A stretch of DNA of 64,000 nt, from contig JBBPFI010000018.1 in NCBI GenBank assembly GCA_037974965.1, positions 310,001 through 374,000 on the forward strand, in the 5' to 3' direction. This DNA comes from Dacryopinax spathularia. Its lineage: Eukaryota; Basidiomycota; Dacrymycetes; Dacrymycetales; Dacrymycetaceae. Made by a program: the position numbers and the translations under genes. Below, piece by piece: positions 33,339 to 43,544 of the stretch. The notes under the pieces were generated by a model. That model did not search any database. It saw nothing but the letters and a program-made list of their open reading frames with translations, and had not been told where the DNA came from. Positions within the stretch are counted from its first letter, which is position 1. Each line of letters opens with the position of its first letter.

Positions 33339-34524
33339 CTACCAATCGACGGCGACCACGTCGCCGTCAAACTCGCCGGTGCTTTCGGCAAGGACGTTGA
33401 CGGCGCGGAGCTGAAATGCCATTATGTAGTTTCCTGTATCCCGCTCCATGCGTCGACGCAAGCGCAGTTCCAGCACGACGAGGTCGCCCTTGGCCAGCTT
33501 GCCGACATCGTGCGGGACCCGTTTGCGGAGGCCTTCTTTGGCGAGGTAGACCGCCTGAAACTTGTCCGGCTGCGAGCTGTAAGTCACGTACCCAAGGTCG
33601 ATTGTGTGCGCTTACGACGCTGTTCTCCGAAGCTCCGTACCTCAACTGCCATTTACCAGCAATGATGGTAGAGTAGTTGGAAGCCGTCGTTTCTTTGAGT
33701 GGGCAGTGTGTAAGCGAACAGGTCGAAGAACCCGGACGACAAAGACGCACGTAAGGGAGGACTGCTGAAAGCGCTGACTAGGGCTGACGCTGCTTCCCCG
33801 TCCTCTGGAACGAGGGGCCGAATGCAGATCCATGTCCGACTAAGGGGAGTCTGGGTGTGATCGAGAAACGCGAAAGAGACGATGGTGCCGGCAACATAGA
33901 CGGTGATAGGAACGTTGTTGTTGTTGACGACGAAATTTTCCATGTTAAATGTGCGCGCATTTCGACCGTACGTCAAGTCCATAGGCACCTGGGAGATGTG
34001 AAAGCTGCCGGTCTTTGCGTTGGCCTCTGCCCTCATCGCCGCTAAGCGCCTGGAAGACACTTGAGGACGGGCGTTGCCGTGGACTCGGAGAGAGACGTAC
34101 CGTTGCAGGTGAACGGGGTAACCGGCAAAGGCAACTTGCTCGGGGCTATCGAGCCGGTTGCTGTTCGAGTGGTCGTCCTCGTTGTCTCCTGCAATGTCGA
34201 CGTGCTTGTCGCCGTCCGGTGCAGACACAGGGGACGAGTTAATAACAGGATCATCAGGCAAGAGGCGCAAACGTTTAGGGGTGGAAGGCAGCGACCGAGA
34301 GACGACCGCGTCGTTCGGGTCGCCATCGGTTGTGGAAGTCGCCGCCTGAGCTGTGTCATCGCCTAAGTCCAAGACTGCACCCAGCGAGTGACCGCTCGCC
34401 GTGCCTCTCGATCTCGTCGCCACCTTACGCCTGCAGTCGTGAACACGAGCGGCGAGCATTCAACAACAAACGGTACTCACTCCTTGGACGGCGAAGCAAG
34501 AGTCGTTGCGGGCGCGCGTTTCAT
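33339..34524 (-). CDS. OB-fold-like island protein 1
   Basis: The first exon (34524-34481) gives MKRAPATTLASPSKE. A 49-base intron leads to RKVATRSRGTASGHSLGAVL and an acidic disordered segment. A second intron uses GTACGT at about 34101. The core reads VPITVYVAGTIVSFAFLD then TWICIRPLVP, a strand-turn-strand pattern like an OB fold. The final exon (33339-33587) gives LRKRVPHDVGKLAKGDLVVL then MAFQLRAVNVLAE. The same core and KGD tail patterns recur in the gene at 34981-35875, and the core also at 43545-44018. Known Helitrons in plants and animals can encode RPA-like single-strand DNA-binding proteins, so such a role is possible. The junction at about 33587-33770 is unresolved. Confidence 0.45.
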
Positions 34525-34980
34525 TGTAGACAAATGGGAGGGAGAATGGAGAACGAGGGGATGGAACTGAGGAGCAAGTATATGCCGGTGGACGCGATCG
34601 ACGCGGGTTTCCTTCGACCCTACAGTCGGCCGCCGTAGACGGGTAGCGCATAACGTGTATTACTCACCCGGGTGCCCGACGATGCGCCATCAACGATGAC
34701 CGAGAATGTGGTTTGCCTCCGTGCAGATATCCGGGTCCGTTACAGACGACGATGTGACGATCGCAAAAGTAAATGTTGCATCCGTGGTTTCAAAAGAAGG
34801 AAGGCGGCCTGCAGTGCATTGCGGCCACGGCCCGGAAGCCGTGGACGGCGTGGTGCGGATTTCTGTCGGATCCGTAGGCAAAGAATGAGAAATTGTGCGA
34901 GGGTAACGTCGACGTGGACGCCGGTTATCTGCGTTTATTTAAAGCCGGGGCTGGTCACCCACGGACAGAGCAGACGAAAG
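34525..34980. other. Divergent intergenic stretch
   Basis: About 455 bases between two divergent OB-like genes. Both strands hold open frames of about 60 codons with protein-like content at 34690-34888, so an extra first exon of either neighbour may lie here. Confidence 0.3.
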
Positions 34981-35875
34981 ATGAGCCTACTGCTTCAAGG
35001 TGACGACGTCGACCAGCCCTATGTTCTCGCTCTGATGTGTCCGCAGTTGCCGAGGGCGTACTTTTACAGGATTCGTGGGGGTATCCGGAGGCCATACTGC
35101 AACGCAACAACAAGTTGCCGCAGGTCGTCCTTCCGATCGACTTCGAAGGGATATGTGAGGCGCTCGCCGTCAAACCCGTGGATCCCGGCTCCGGCAAAGG
35201 ACGAGAGAAGGAGGTGGTGCACGCCGCAATAGACGCCAACGACGGCGATCACGTTATCGCGACCGTCCGCCTGCAAGGGTATATAGAGGAGTGTCGACTG
35301 GGACGGTTGGGTGATTGGGATGGGTACGGCATGGGTCCATTTCCGCGCCGTCGCTGATGTCCGTCAGGAGCGCACGTACTTGCATGAAGGCATCGAATGT
35401 GTTATACCTGACGTCGGGGGGTGCACGTCATGTCGTACAATGGAGGGCGACGTGGACGGCGATCAGGAACGTACGGCGTTGGATTGGCGCAGTCTGCCAC
35501 GCCGACGTCGTGCAGCGGAAAAACTGCGACGACCTCGAGACCATTCGATGCTCTCGAAGAGCGTTTGTGAAGGCTACGTCGTCCTCCAAAAACGTGTACC
35601 AACTGGACGCCACACATCCTCTTCGGCAAGCTGCTGGCAGGGTAGAACGCGCTTGGTTGCCTGATAAACCCGTCGGATTCTACAGGCGAAAGGCAGACGG
35701 CGCCGTCGCTGTATGCAATCCGGCTCTGTTTAGCAAGGGAGACTTCGTAGATGTAACCGTCAGCTTCGACGTCGTTCCAAAGCAGGCAGGTCGCGCCGTT
35801 CAAGTGTATCTGCGCCTGGAGCGTGTCGTCCAGCTGGCTTGCCATGATGATGTTGATATGCCGGTGAGCGAATAG
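34981..35875 (+). CDS. OB-fold-like island protein 2
   Basis: The start gives MSLLLQGDDVDQPYVLALM. A frame change soon after, probably an intron near 35040-35080, leads to GYPEAILQRNNKLPQVVLPI and DHVIATVRLQGYIEE. That resembles the VYVAGTIVSF core of the gene at 33339-34524. The last exon has WLPDKPVGFYRRKADG and SKGDFVDVTVSFDVVPKQAG followed by VYLRLERVVQL, again like the KGD-x-V tail of protein 1. Exact splicing between 35290 and 35560 is unclear. Function is unknown; a nucleic-acid-binding OB fold is the best guess. Confidence 0.42.
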
Positions 35876-36215
35876 CGCACGAAAGCCGGTGCGGACATAA
35901 CCTCGTGCGATAGAGCATGAAAGCTACCACGCCGAAGGTGTCGATCGTCCCCCGCGCTGATACAACAAGCGACCTCGTCTTAGAAAGGTATTTTATATGC
36001 ATTGGTAGTTGTCGTTGGGACTAAGAAGCCCGATTGCGTAGGGACCTGGGGAGGACGAGCGATGACGTGGAGCATGGTGAAGTGGCCAAATAGAGGATTA
36101 TCGGATATATAAGACGTATGCGTCCTGCCTGATTGTTCCCGTCCGCTCATCCGTCCCTCCGCTCTCGGTACGCATTTGTCGCTCACGTCGCCGTTGTCGT
36201 TGTGGTTCTACACCA
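35876..36215. other. Intergenic, promoter of Skp1-like gene
   Basis: About 340 bases. A TATATAAG string lies at about 36105-36112, some 105 bases before the Skp1-like start, and may be its TATA box. No gene was seen. Confidence 0.4.
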
Positions 36216-36987
36216 ATGATGTTGCTCGAAGCAAGCGACGGCGTCGTAGTGGTCGTAGAAAATGCCGACATCCTGCAGCAAAGCCAGTTACTGACGGATA
36301 TGATACAACGTGCGTATGTATCAAGGGCCAGGATCGGTGTCGAGTTGATGGTGGGACAGTGAGCAGTGAAGAGGGACCATTGCGACTGTCCACCATTAGA
36401 GGAGGAACACTGCAGAATGTAAGCTAGTCGACGACGACTGCCCTTCATCCACCCAGCCAAAGCCCTCAGGTGATATGGTGGATGACTGCACACGCGTCGA
36501 CGCATGGCCCCGCATGCGGCACGCAAGAAGGGGTGGACACCGGCACCCTTGATGTTGACATGTCATCCGCGCCGACGTTCGCTGGCGACGACGACGTATG
36601 TTGGTGAGTGAAGGGTCGTATGCGTCATGACACGTCGTTGATGCAGGAGGAGGTTGTACATGTTGCAGGTACGTGCGGCTTTGACGTGCAGCGTAGCCTG
36701 TGACGATCCGGTGTGGTACATAGGCAGCGGAACTGCTACAGACTGCATGTTTAAGGCAAGCGACGGCGAACGGCAACGACGGCGAACTGACTTCTCCACC
36801 AAGGTCCGCTTGCTTGCGCAAGATCGTGTGCCACTTGGAACGGCTGAGCGTGCATGAAATACGGTTGCAATACGACTTGCCAGCGGATTTCACGCCGGCA
36901 GAGGAGGTAAGTCCATTGACACACGCCGACGTCTACGCCTTCACGCCGATTCAGTCACACATCGAGGCCGAGAATGTAGGACGATAA
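36216..36987 (+). CDS. Skp1-like protein
   Basis: Five main exons (36216-36309, 36360-36418, 36470-36595, 36647-36668, 36728-36906) plus a short last one join in frame. The N-terminus MMLLEASDGVVVVVENADIL and QQSQLLTDMIQ match the Skp1 BTB-like fold. LRLSTIRGGTLQNVIWWMTA corresponds to the conserved I-P-L-P ... L-K-K-V-I-E-W segment. EEVVHVAAELLQTACLR matches the L-I-L-A-A-N-Y-L helix. HEIRLQYDLPADFTPAEE matches E-I-R-x-x-F-x-I-x-x-D-F-T-P-E-E. Skp1 links F-box proteins to cullin in SCF ubiquitin ligases. The protein diverges strongly from typical Skp1 and has a 17-residue extra loop at about 36759-36809 that could instead be a GC-AG intron. F-box-like genes lie 5 kb away. Confidence 0.72.
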
Positions 36988-37112
36988 CCAGCGTTGGCAG
37001 AACGAGCTGACCGCACACATAGGGCTGGTCGGACGACGTGTGAGGCGTACGAGATCCGGTGGAGGGCGTCGATGTCGAGAGAGGAACGTCGTCGAGAATG
37101 CTGGGGAGCTCA

Positions 37113-40100
37113 TCAGCGGCGAGCGGTGTCGAATGTGCTTGTTATAGTGTGCAGGAGTCGTAGCCTATGGAACTCCTCCCTGACATCTTGGTGTTGACGT
37201 AGGAATATTTTGGACGCTGGGAACGCGCGAAGGATCAGCACACCCTGCAAAGATCGCACGCGCGACAACATGACGTACAAACTCTGCAATGAGCGGCAGC
37301 TCGCGATATCGAGGATTGCTCGCTCCAGAGACCGGCCTTGGCTTTTGTAATCTGTATACGCATACGCGGGTAGTAAAGGGAGATGTAGCCTCGTCACCGA
37401 CAAGCGAGTGCCCGCAGGGCCATCACACGTGAAGTGACGGCGAACGGGGCAGATGGGGACCACGTCAGGCGGAAGCAAAGGGTGGCGCATACCACACCCA
37501 GCGATGTGGACGAAGGCGACAAGTGGCCAACGCACGCCTTCTGAAGTAGAACACGCGTAACGCACGCCGACAACGACGCCCTCGGCACCGTTTACAACGT
37601 TAACAGCCATAGCGACGTTCTCCGTTATCATGACCCTCATGCCGACAAACAGCTGTAGCTCACCGAGTGCATCCCCGCTCGATTTTGAAGGCAACTTCCA
37701 CAAAAACGCCTGCAACTCAGCCGGGACGGGACTTCCTCGCATAAAGTCTCGCGCGTAGTACCTCTGCACGTCTGCACCGATGCGTCCAGCGTGGTGTCGC
37801 AACATGACAGCGTTCACGTGGTCCCGTACCTTCTTCGTCGCTGTGATGACGGGGGCGTCGACAAAGGCGGAGATGGCCGACGGGTCGTCAGCGAGGACAC
37901 GGTCGATCAACCTGCTTTGCAGGACTTGGAGGTCAGAACGTGCATAGTTGGCGCCGTTTCCGACTTGATCAGGTTGGTGGGGCTCTTTTCCGGACCATGC
38001 CCGGCCTGATCTAACTCTGTTTAGTAGGTTCACCCAAGCCGGGTCGCCGGCAGCTCTCATATTCCTTTCGAGCAATACAACATGCCGCAATTGCCGCCAA
38101 AGAAACGCGCCGTGCAAGGAAGACTGCCCGACTGCAGACATCGCCGTCGCCGGACCAATGATACTCACAAGTTCGCCGTCGTACAGCGTTTTGCCTTGCA
38201 CGGGCCTCAGCTGGCCCATGTCACCGAGGAAGATGACGTTGACGCCGCCGAACGGGGGACTGTCGTCGACCCTACCTTTTGCTAAACACATCCTCTTGGA
38301 GATCGCGCTCAGGAAGTCAGCGGACACCATGGATATCTCGTCAAGGACGAGATATCGGATACCTCGCCAAATGGTCTCTAGCGCCGTCGCCCTGGGCTGC
38401 TTCCCGTTCGACGGCAACATCGTCAAGCCATGTATGGTATAACCGTCGATGACGATTGCCGCGGCCCCCGTAGGCGCCGACAATATCAGTTGCTCTGCTG
38501 CCCCCAGCGCGCGGAACAGGTCTACCAGTGTGCGAACGACATGACTCTTGCCAGTACCACCGACTCCGCCGATATACATCAACAATTGCTCGTCATCCCG
38601 AGAGAGAAGATGCGACGCAACGAGCCGTATTGCACGCGCTTGTTCAGGATTGTCACCCATGCCGCTTGAGACTATCACGTTTTCAACGATGGCATATGGG
38701 TTCCACGTCACAGTACCTGTGCCAGCCAGTTCACCTCGCATGTCAACCTGCGTGACGACCCTTAGCAGGGGGTCTGACGCACGGTACCCACGAGGAGGAA
38801 CGCCGTCGTCAACGTCGCCGTCCATGGACGACGGTCGGCGCCTGCGTAGGTCCAAGATCGACGTCCGATAATCTCGTATATGCGCCAGGTCCTCAGGAGA
38901 GGCAGCCATTACCTGTAAATTGAATGGAAAGCCTGGGACAGCAGCGCCGTCATGAGCAACCTCACCGACCGAGCCGAGCAAGTTGGCACAGCCCATATGC
39001 ACCTCGTCGATGTCGATGTCAACAAAGCTACCGCTGTCATTTGTGGAGCCATCATGAAAGGACTGTTCGGCGTCGACGGCTTCCTCTATCGAGTCACCAA
39101 CCCCGTCATGGTTCGCCAAATCCAACGGTATACTTAGCGCCTGATGGTGATCGCCGCCGTCCCTCGTTCTTCGACGTGCGCGATTGTCTCGAGCATCTTT
39201 ACATTGGTGGAGGACGTCGATGTTTTCCATGGAAGCCATGACCGACGGATCAAATGCTGTCGCACGGTATGCATCCACCCAGCTTTCGTGCGGCTGCTTG
39301 AGATCAGAGAGGACCCGCCAAGGCTTGAACAGTATACACATCGCACGGCACCATTGAACATCGTCATCGTCGTTCTGACCCCTCCTAGGAAGGGTGGGGC
39401 CCAGAATGACGGGGACGACAGGGTCCACGGTGTGTCTCGCTCTGTGTGTGGAACGCTGTGGATGACAACCAATATATACTCCCCTTGGATACCGACGACG
39501 ACCTCTTTTAGTCGGGCGCTCTTGGCCACCTTCGGCAGCGGCCGTACGATCCGCCGCCGTCGGTCTCCCCGATCCTGTGTCACGTGCTCTTTCCTTATGC
39601 ACACTGGCAATATACGAGTACAGGCTCAATGGTTGGAATGGCTCTTCATCCGGGCGCATCAAGTAATCGAAAAGCTGATTTGAAGCTGTCACGCTTCCTC
39701 TACCTACCTGCAATACCACGTCCGCTGCATCGTGCATATATCCGGCACCGTCAATCGTACGATGGGCCCCTGCCGATTGAGCGTCGTCGTTGAGGCCATT
39801 GGCGTTAACGTCCTGATTGTCGCTGTGCACGATGTCCGTGGCATTGTCGGCGACGGCAACTTCTCCGCCTTCCTCGCAGTGTCTCACGAAACGATCCATT
39901 GCACCCCAATGAAGTGTCCGGAAATCATGACTTGCGTATACGTCACCCCCACCAACATAAAAGCTCATGACTTGTTGGTGGGACATCTCTTGTTTCGACA
40001 TCATCACATTGACGAGCTTGTTCAGCAATCTCCTCGAATCGTCGGCGCCGCCGTCACACACCGGCAAATTCCTTTTGATCGCCAGAGACAAGGCTGATAA

Positions 40101-43019
40101 CCCTACGTGGGTCGCAAGCGACGGCTTGGTAATATAATCCGTGATGTAATAGAGGGCAGCCTTCGCTTCCTCACCGGACCCTATGAATTGTATGTCCATG
40201 TTACATTTAAGTAAGAAGAGGACGACATCGTTGTAGTCATTTATCCACGGGTGAAGGCGTCGCAGCAATATGGCGCCAGTGTCGTCGTCTACTGTCGTCG
40301 TTTGCCGCACGGATCCGTCCATCCTCATTCGACAGTTCTCGTCGGTCTTTGGCTCATTGGGGCGCAGACGAGTCCAGCAAGTGAAAGAGTGTTCGTGCCA
40401 ATTACATGTCTTGGCCAAGTCGCCAACATGAGCTGCGAACTGCGACTTGAACTCGGCGTCACTGACAGCCTCGGCAATGCTCGGCCCCAGCGTGCTGCAA
40501 GGGTTGATATCCGACGCGGAGGGGGTAGGTCTAGGCCCAACCTCCGTCTTCTCGATCGCGGTTGTCGTGCCAGGCAGGTGCGACCATATATGACGCTCCA
40601 ACCAGGCCACCAAGCGGCGACGCCACTCGACGTCGTGCGCCAGCCGATGCCTCATATGCTCAGGACTTAAATGTCCGTCCAACCAAACCAGCATGTGTAT
40701 GTGCAACGTCCCCCTACCTTGCGCCTCGACCATACCGTAGAAGCCGGTACACTTCCCAAAGAGACCGGGGCCTCGCTTGTATCGCAAGATGACGTCGACG
40801 AACCGTTCGACCGTCTCATGGAAGCACAACGCCGCAGCGGCTGGATTATTCGCTACTCGCCAAGCACGTCGTTGTTTCCCGCCGAAAGTCTCGCCCGCTG
40901 CGATGGTGGCGTCGTCGATGTCGCTGTCGCAGGTCATCCGCACCAAGGGGCTGTCTACGTCGTTGGGACAAAAGGTCAAGTACAAAGCAGGAGCGCCCAA
41001 TGCCTGAATCAGAGCGCGTATCTCATTCCGCCGGGCTTGCTTGTACCCATCAGTCCCAGGCGCGTCTCGCCAGATCATTTGCAACCTAGCGAGGAGCCGC
41101 AGTGCACGACGCTCGTCATCTGTCTCTGGCAGAGCGGCCGGATCCGCCTTCAGCTTCGCGGCGAGGTTCTCCAAGCTCTCCGTTGAGATGGATCTCAACT
41201 CGGCGATGATGTCGTCCTGCGCACGACCCTTAACACGGAATCGACACTCTCTGTATGACGCACGTTTTTGCAATATGTTGTGAAAAACAAATGCAAATTG
41301 GGGATCTCGTTCGAACGGTGCGTCGTGCAGCATCAAAAGGTGTGCAAGTTGCTTCGCCATACTGACGGGACGACGACGCTGTGGGTGGTCGAAGCCGCCC
41401 ACGCCATAGGGATCCAGGTGGGGGAACAGACCGCCCAGGAGAAGATGGTTGGACATGTCGGGGACGGGCTGACTTCCCGATTGACTATACACAAACGGCC
41501 TTCCACTAAGGCAATGCGACAGCGCGCGGGCCTTCATCTCCCGCTCATTCTCTCTATCGAAATCGCTCTCCGTCAATCCACAACTTTCCAGCAGCAGCGA
41601 GTCACCATCTAGGCCGTCGATGTCCTCCACCGCGACGAAATCGTTCCTGCCCCACACATCCGCCGTCGCCGACGCTTGCGCGGCGTCCATTTGAAGGTGG
41701 CCTATATTGATCGCGGGAGGGAGCACGTCATCGTCGCCGTCTCCGCTCACATCGCCAAAAATGTCGACGAAGTTTTCCTGAGAGAAGCGAACCGGCGGCT
41801 CATCCAACGAACCCGCATAGGCCGGATTGTTAGTGAGGAGAAAGGACAACAGCAGCTTTACACGCGACGCGTTGGCAAGCAAAGGCGTCAACCGCTTAAG
41901 ATCTGCCGCCGATGGAGGGGCGGAACCGGCGAATACGGCGGTGAACGCGTCCCTGATGCGGGCACGAGGCGGTGGAAGGACGCTGTTGAGTCTAGGGTGG
42001 TCGCGAGGCAGGACGACGACATTACCATGCGAATAGCGTTGAGCGCCAGTAACGGGGTTGCCGTAGTAATGCTTTTTGGAAGGGTCACTCATTAGTCTAT
42101 AACAAATATTACTGCTGTCGTATCGGGCCACCAGGCGTAAATCGACGGGTGACGCATTTTCAAACGCAGCCTTCACTTCCAGTGGTAGACGGTCATAAGC
42201 ATAATAGAAGCGATTGCACAGCGCCAACGACGGCATTTCGTGGTCGTACACCAACGAGCGCTTACACGGTGAACACATGGATACTGTTCCAGCACGTACA
42301 TGAGGACTAGAGAGCCCCTTTGCGCACAGGAAGGCGCCGTCGTACACGTCCAGATCGTACCCAGTCGGCGTCAGGTGTGCGGGGTACTCGTCATCCGGTC
42401 TCAGCAAGGCGAAGTCGACCTGCCCCACATCTACACGATTAATCTTACCCCTGCGGACTTTCTCACCACACACCGCGCAAGCCTCCATTTTACAGTACGA
42501 CAGTCCAGCTTTTAGCTGGTATTCTCTGATTATATCACGCACGAGCGCCTCATCTTCTGCTGGGGGAAAGTCGGTAGATGTCACTGTCGGCTCCATCTGG
42601 CGTTGCCGTTTATCACGACGACCCGCCGGCGAGGACGACGATGCACGCCGACCGACAGGACGACGACTGGATCGTCCGCGCGAGCGCCGCCGTGTTTTAA
42701 ACACGTAAACAACCCATGAGCACGCTCGACCATAGCATTCGTGTTTTTTGACCGCATCCAGCAATGTCTGTTTCGGCGCACGAGTACGATACAGTATGCC
42801 GTGAAGCGTACAGAGCCTTTGCAGGTCCGCCTTACTTAACGGCGGAAAGCCGTCGACAAGGACATGCAGGGCATCGACAGACACGATCTTCACGGCATCG
42901 TCCAGGTAGCGCGCTGTAACTGGAACCGCACTGACATCAGGAAACATTTCGATGAGATCGTAGTACAAGGTTAGCTCCGCACAGCGCACTTCTCCGGCAC
43001 CCGTCGTCTGGCCCGACAC
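37113..43019 (-). CDS. Helitron replication initiator-helicase (Rep/Hel)
   Basis: One unbroken 1968-codon frame. Residues 59-92 look like a SAP DNA-binding motif (LSKADLQRLCTLHGILYRTR). Paired cysteines follow (CAVC at 181-184; CSPC at 249-252), likely a zinc site. The Helitron N domain runs from about 550 to 970, with the HUH motif in GRGTLHIHMLVWL (His773, His775) and two catalytic tyrosines in YYITDYITK (Tyr958, Tyr962). A long, variable, acidic region (about 1040-1340) separates it from a Pif1-type helicase with Walker A GGVGGTGKSH (about 1484-1493), Walker B LVLDEIS (about 1557), GDMGQLRPVQG and YTDYKSQGRSLERAILD near the end. All motifs are present, so the protein looks functional. It nicks, transfers and unwinds one strand for rolling-circle transposition. 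Its stop lies 125 bases from the Skp1-like stop. Confidence 0.95.
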   Translation of the reverse strand: MSGQTTGAGEVRCAELTLYYDLIEMFPDVSAVPVTARYLDDAVKIVSVDALHVLVDGFPPLSKADLQRLCTLHGILYRTRAPKQTLLDAVKKHECYGRACSWVVYVFKTRRRSRGRSSRRPVGRRASSSSPAGRRDKRQRQMEPTVTSTDFPPAEDEALVRDIIREYQLKAGLSYCKMEACAVCGEKVRRGKINRVDVGQVDFALLRPDDEYPAHLTPTGYDLDVYDGAFLCAKGLSSPHVRAGTVSMCSPCKRSLVYDHEMPSLALCNRFYYAYDRLPLEVKAAFENASPVDLRLVARYDSSNICYRLMSDPSKKHYYGNPVTGAQRYSHGNVVVLPRDHPRLNSVLPPPRARIRDAFTAVFAGSAPPSAADLKRLTPLLANASRVKLLLSFLLTNNPAYAGSLDEPPVRFSQENFVDIFGDVSGDGDDDVLPPAINIGHLQMDAAQASATADVWGRNDFVAVEDIDGLDGDSLLLESCGLTESDFDRENEREMKARALSHCLSGRPFVYSQSGSQPVPDMSNHLLLGGLFPHLDPYGVGGFDHPQRRRPVSMAKQLAHLLMLHDAPFERDPQFAFVFHNILQKRASYRECRFRVKGRAQDDIIAELRSISTESLENLAAKLKADPAALPETDDERRALRLLARLQMIWRDAPGTDGYKQARRNEIRALIQALGAPALYLTFCPNDVDSPLVRMTCDSDIDDATIAAGETFGGKQRRAWRVANNPAAAALCFHETVERFVDVILRYKRGPGLFGKCTGFYGMVEAQGRGTLHIHMLVWLDGHLSPEHMRHRLAHDVEWRRRLVAWLERHIWSHLPGTTTAIEKTEVGPRPTPSASDINPCSTLGPSIAEAVSDAEFKSQFAAHVGDLAKTCNWHEHSFTCWTRLRPNEPKTDENCRMRMDGSVRQTTTVDDDTGAILLRRLHPWINDYNDVVLFLLKCNMDIQFIGSGEEAKAALYYITDYITKPSLATHVGLSALSLAIKRNLPVCDGGADDSRRLLNKLVNVMMSKQEMSHQQVMSFYVGGGDVYASHDFRTLHWGAMDRFVRHCEEGGEVAVADNATDIVHSDNQDVNANGLNDDAQSAGAHRTIDGAGYMHDAADVVLQVGRGSVTASNQLFDYLMRPDEEPFQPLSLYSYIASVHKERARDTGSGRPTAADRTAAAEGGQERPTKRGRRRYPRGVYIGCHPQRSTHRARHTVDPVVPVILGPTLPRRGQNDDDDVQWCRAMCILFKPWRVLSDLKQPHESWVDAYRATAFDPSVMASMENIDVLHQCKDARDNRARRRTRDGGDHHQALSIPLDLANHDGVGDSIEEAVDAEQSFHDGSTNDSGSFVDIDIDEVHMGCANLLGSVGEVAHDGAAVPGFPFNLQVMAASPEDLAHIRDYRTSILDLRRRRPSSMDGDVDDGVPPRGYRASDPLLRVVTQVDMRGELAGTGTVTWNPYAIVENVIVSSGMGDNPEQARAIRLVASHLLSRDDEQLLMYIGGVGGTGKSHVVRTLVDLFRALGAAEQLILSAPTGAAAIVIDGYTIHGLTMLPSNGKQPRATALETIWRGIRYLVLDEISMVSADFLSAISKRMCLAKGRVDDSPPFGGVNVIFLGDMGQLRPVQGKTLYDGELVSIIGPATAMSAVGQSSLHGAFLWRQLRHVVLLERNMRAAGDPAWVNLLNRVRSGRAWSGKEPHQPDQVGNGANYARSDLQVLQSRLIDRVLADDPSAISAFVDAPVITATKKVRDHVNAVMLRHHAGRIGADVQRYYARDFMRGSPVPAELQAFLWKLPSKSSGDALGELQLFVGMRVMITENVAMAVNVVNGAEGVVVGVRYACSTSEGVRWPLVAFVHIAGCGMRHPLLPPDVVPICPVRRHFTCDGPAGTRLSVTRLHLPLLPAYAYTDYKSQGRSLERAILDIASCRSLQSLYVMLSRVRSLQGVLILRAFPASKIFLRQHQDVREEFHRLRLLHTITSTFDTARR

Positions 43020-43544
43020 CAGTTTGCAGACATCCAGAATCGCGCTCGGAGCACCGTCTGCGTCCGAAAGCGCACAACCATCACGTTCACGTCGACGTCA
43101 GACGTGGAGACAGCAGCAGAAGCGAACACGTCGTTCACAACGAGCGCCACGAGATCCGACAGCGGCGACGTGTTTAAGGTAAAACAAGACGAGAGGAAGA
43201 GCGAAGCCAGAATTCATTCAGTGGTCAGCAACGGTGAAGCGAGAGGACATGAACACGTACGAGACGGTACGCCAACGCCAGCGTCGGCAGTCACACACAA
43301 TCTGTCATCAGCCACCTCCTCTACAGAAACACCCGTAATCCCTAGAGGCGGATCAACGCATACACCGTCTCCCTGTGCCGTCATCGCCTCGAACGACGAG
43401 ACGGACAGCGCTTCGCTCGAGCATTCCCTGTACAAACGCCCTTATCAGATAGGCGCTTCTCCGAAAGAAGCCTCTTGCCTAACCTGAGCGCATCGATGCT
43501 ACCTCGACATCAGGCAGCGGCCAAAGGGAAAGCGATCAAACTCA
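43020..43544. other. Upstream region of the Helitron gene with a Ser/Thr-rich open frame
   Basis: About 525 bases between the Helitron start and the next minus-strand frame. A plus-strand frame (43104-43487, no ATG at its head) encodes a Ser/Thr-rich, probably disordered sequence. It may be chance or an exon; support is weak. The Helitron promoter and perhaps its 5' end should be here if the element is small. Confidence 0.3.

Noticed and set aside
36396-36893. Minus-strand open frame opposite the Skp1-like gene
   Set aside because: It lies over exons that splice into a recognisable Skp1-like protein on the other strand, so it is a shadow.
36976-37000. A further 25-base intron and longer C-terminus for the Skp1-like gene
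   Set aside because: Twenty-five bases is shorter than any other intron in the window, and reading straight through gives a stop at 36985-36987 right after the conserved Skp1 end.
43104-43487. Ser/Thr-rich plus-strand frame as a confident gene
   Set aside because: It lacks an ATG at its head, is low in complexity and has no clear splice partner.
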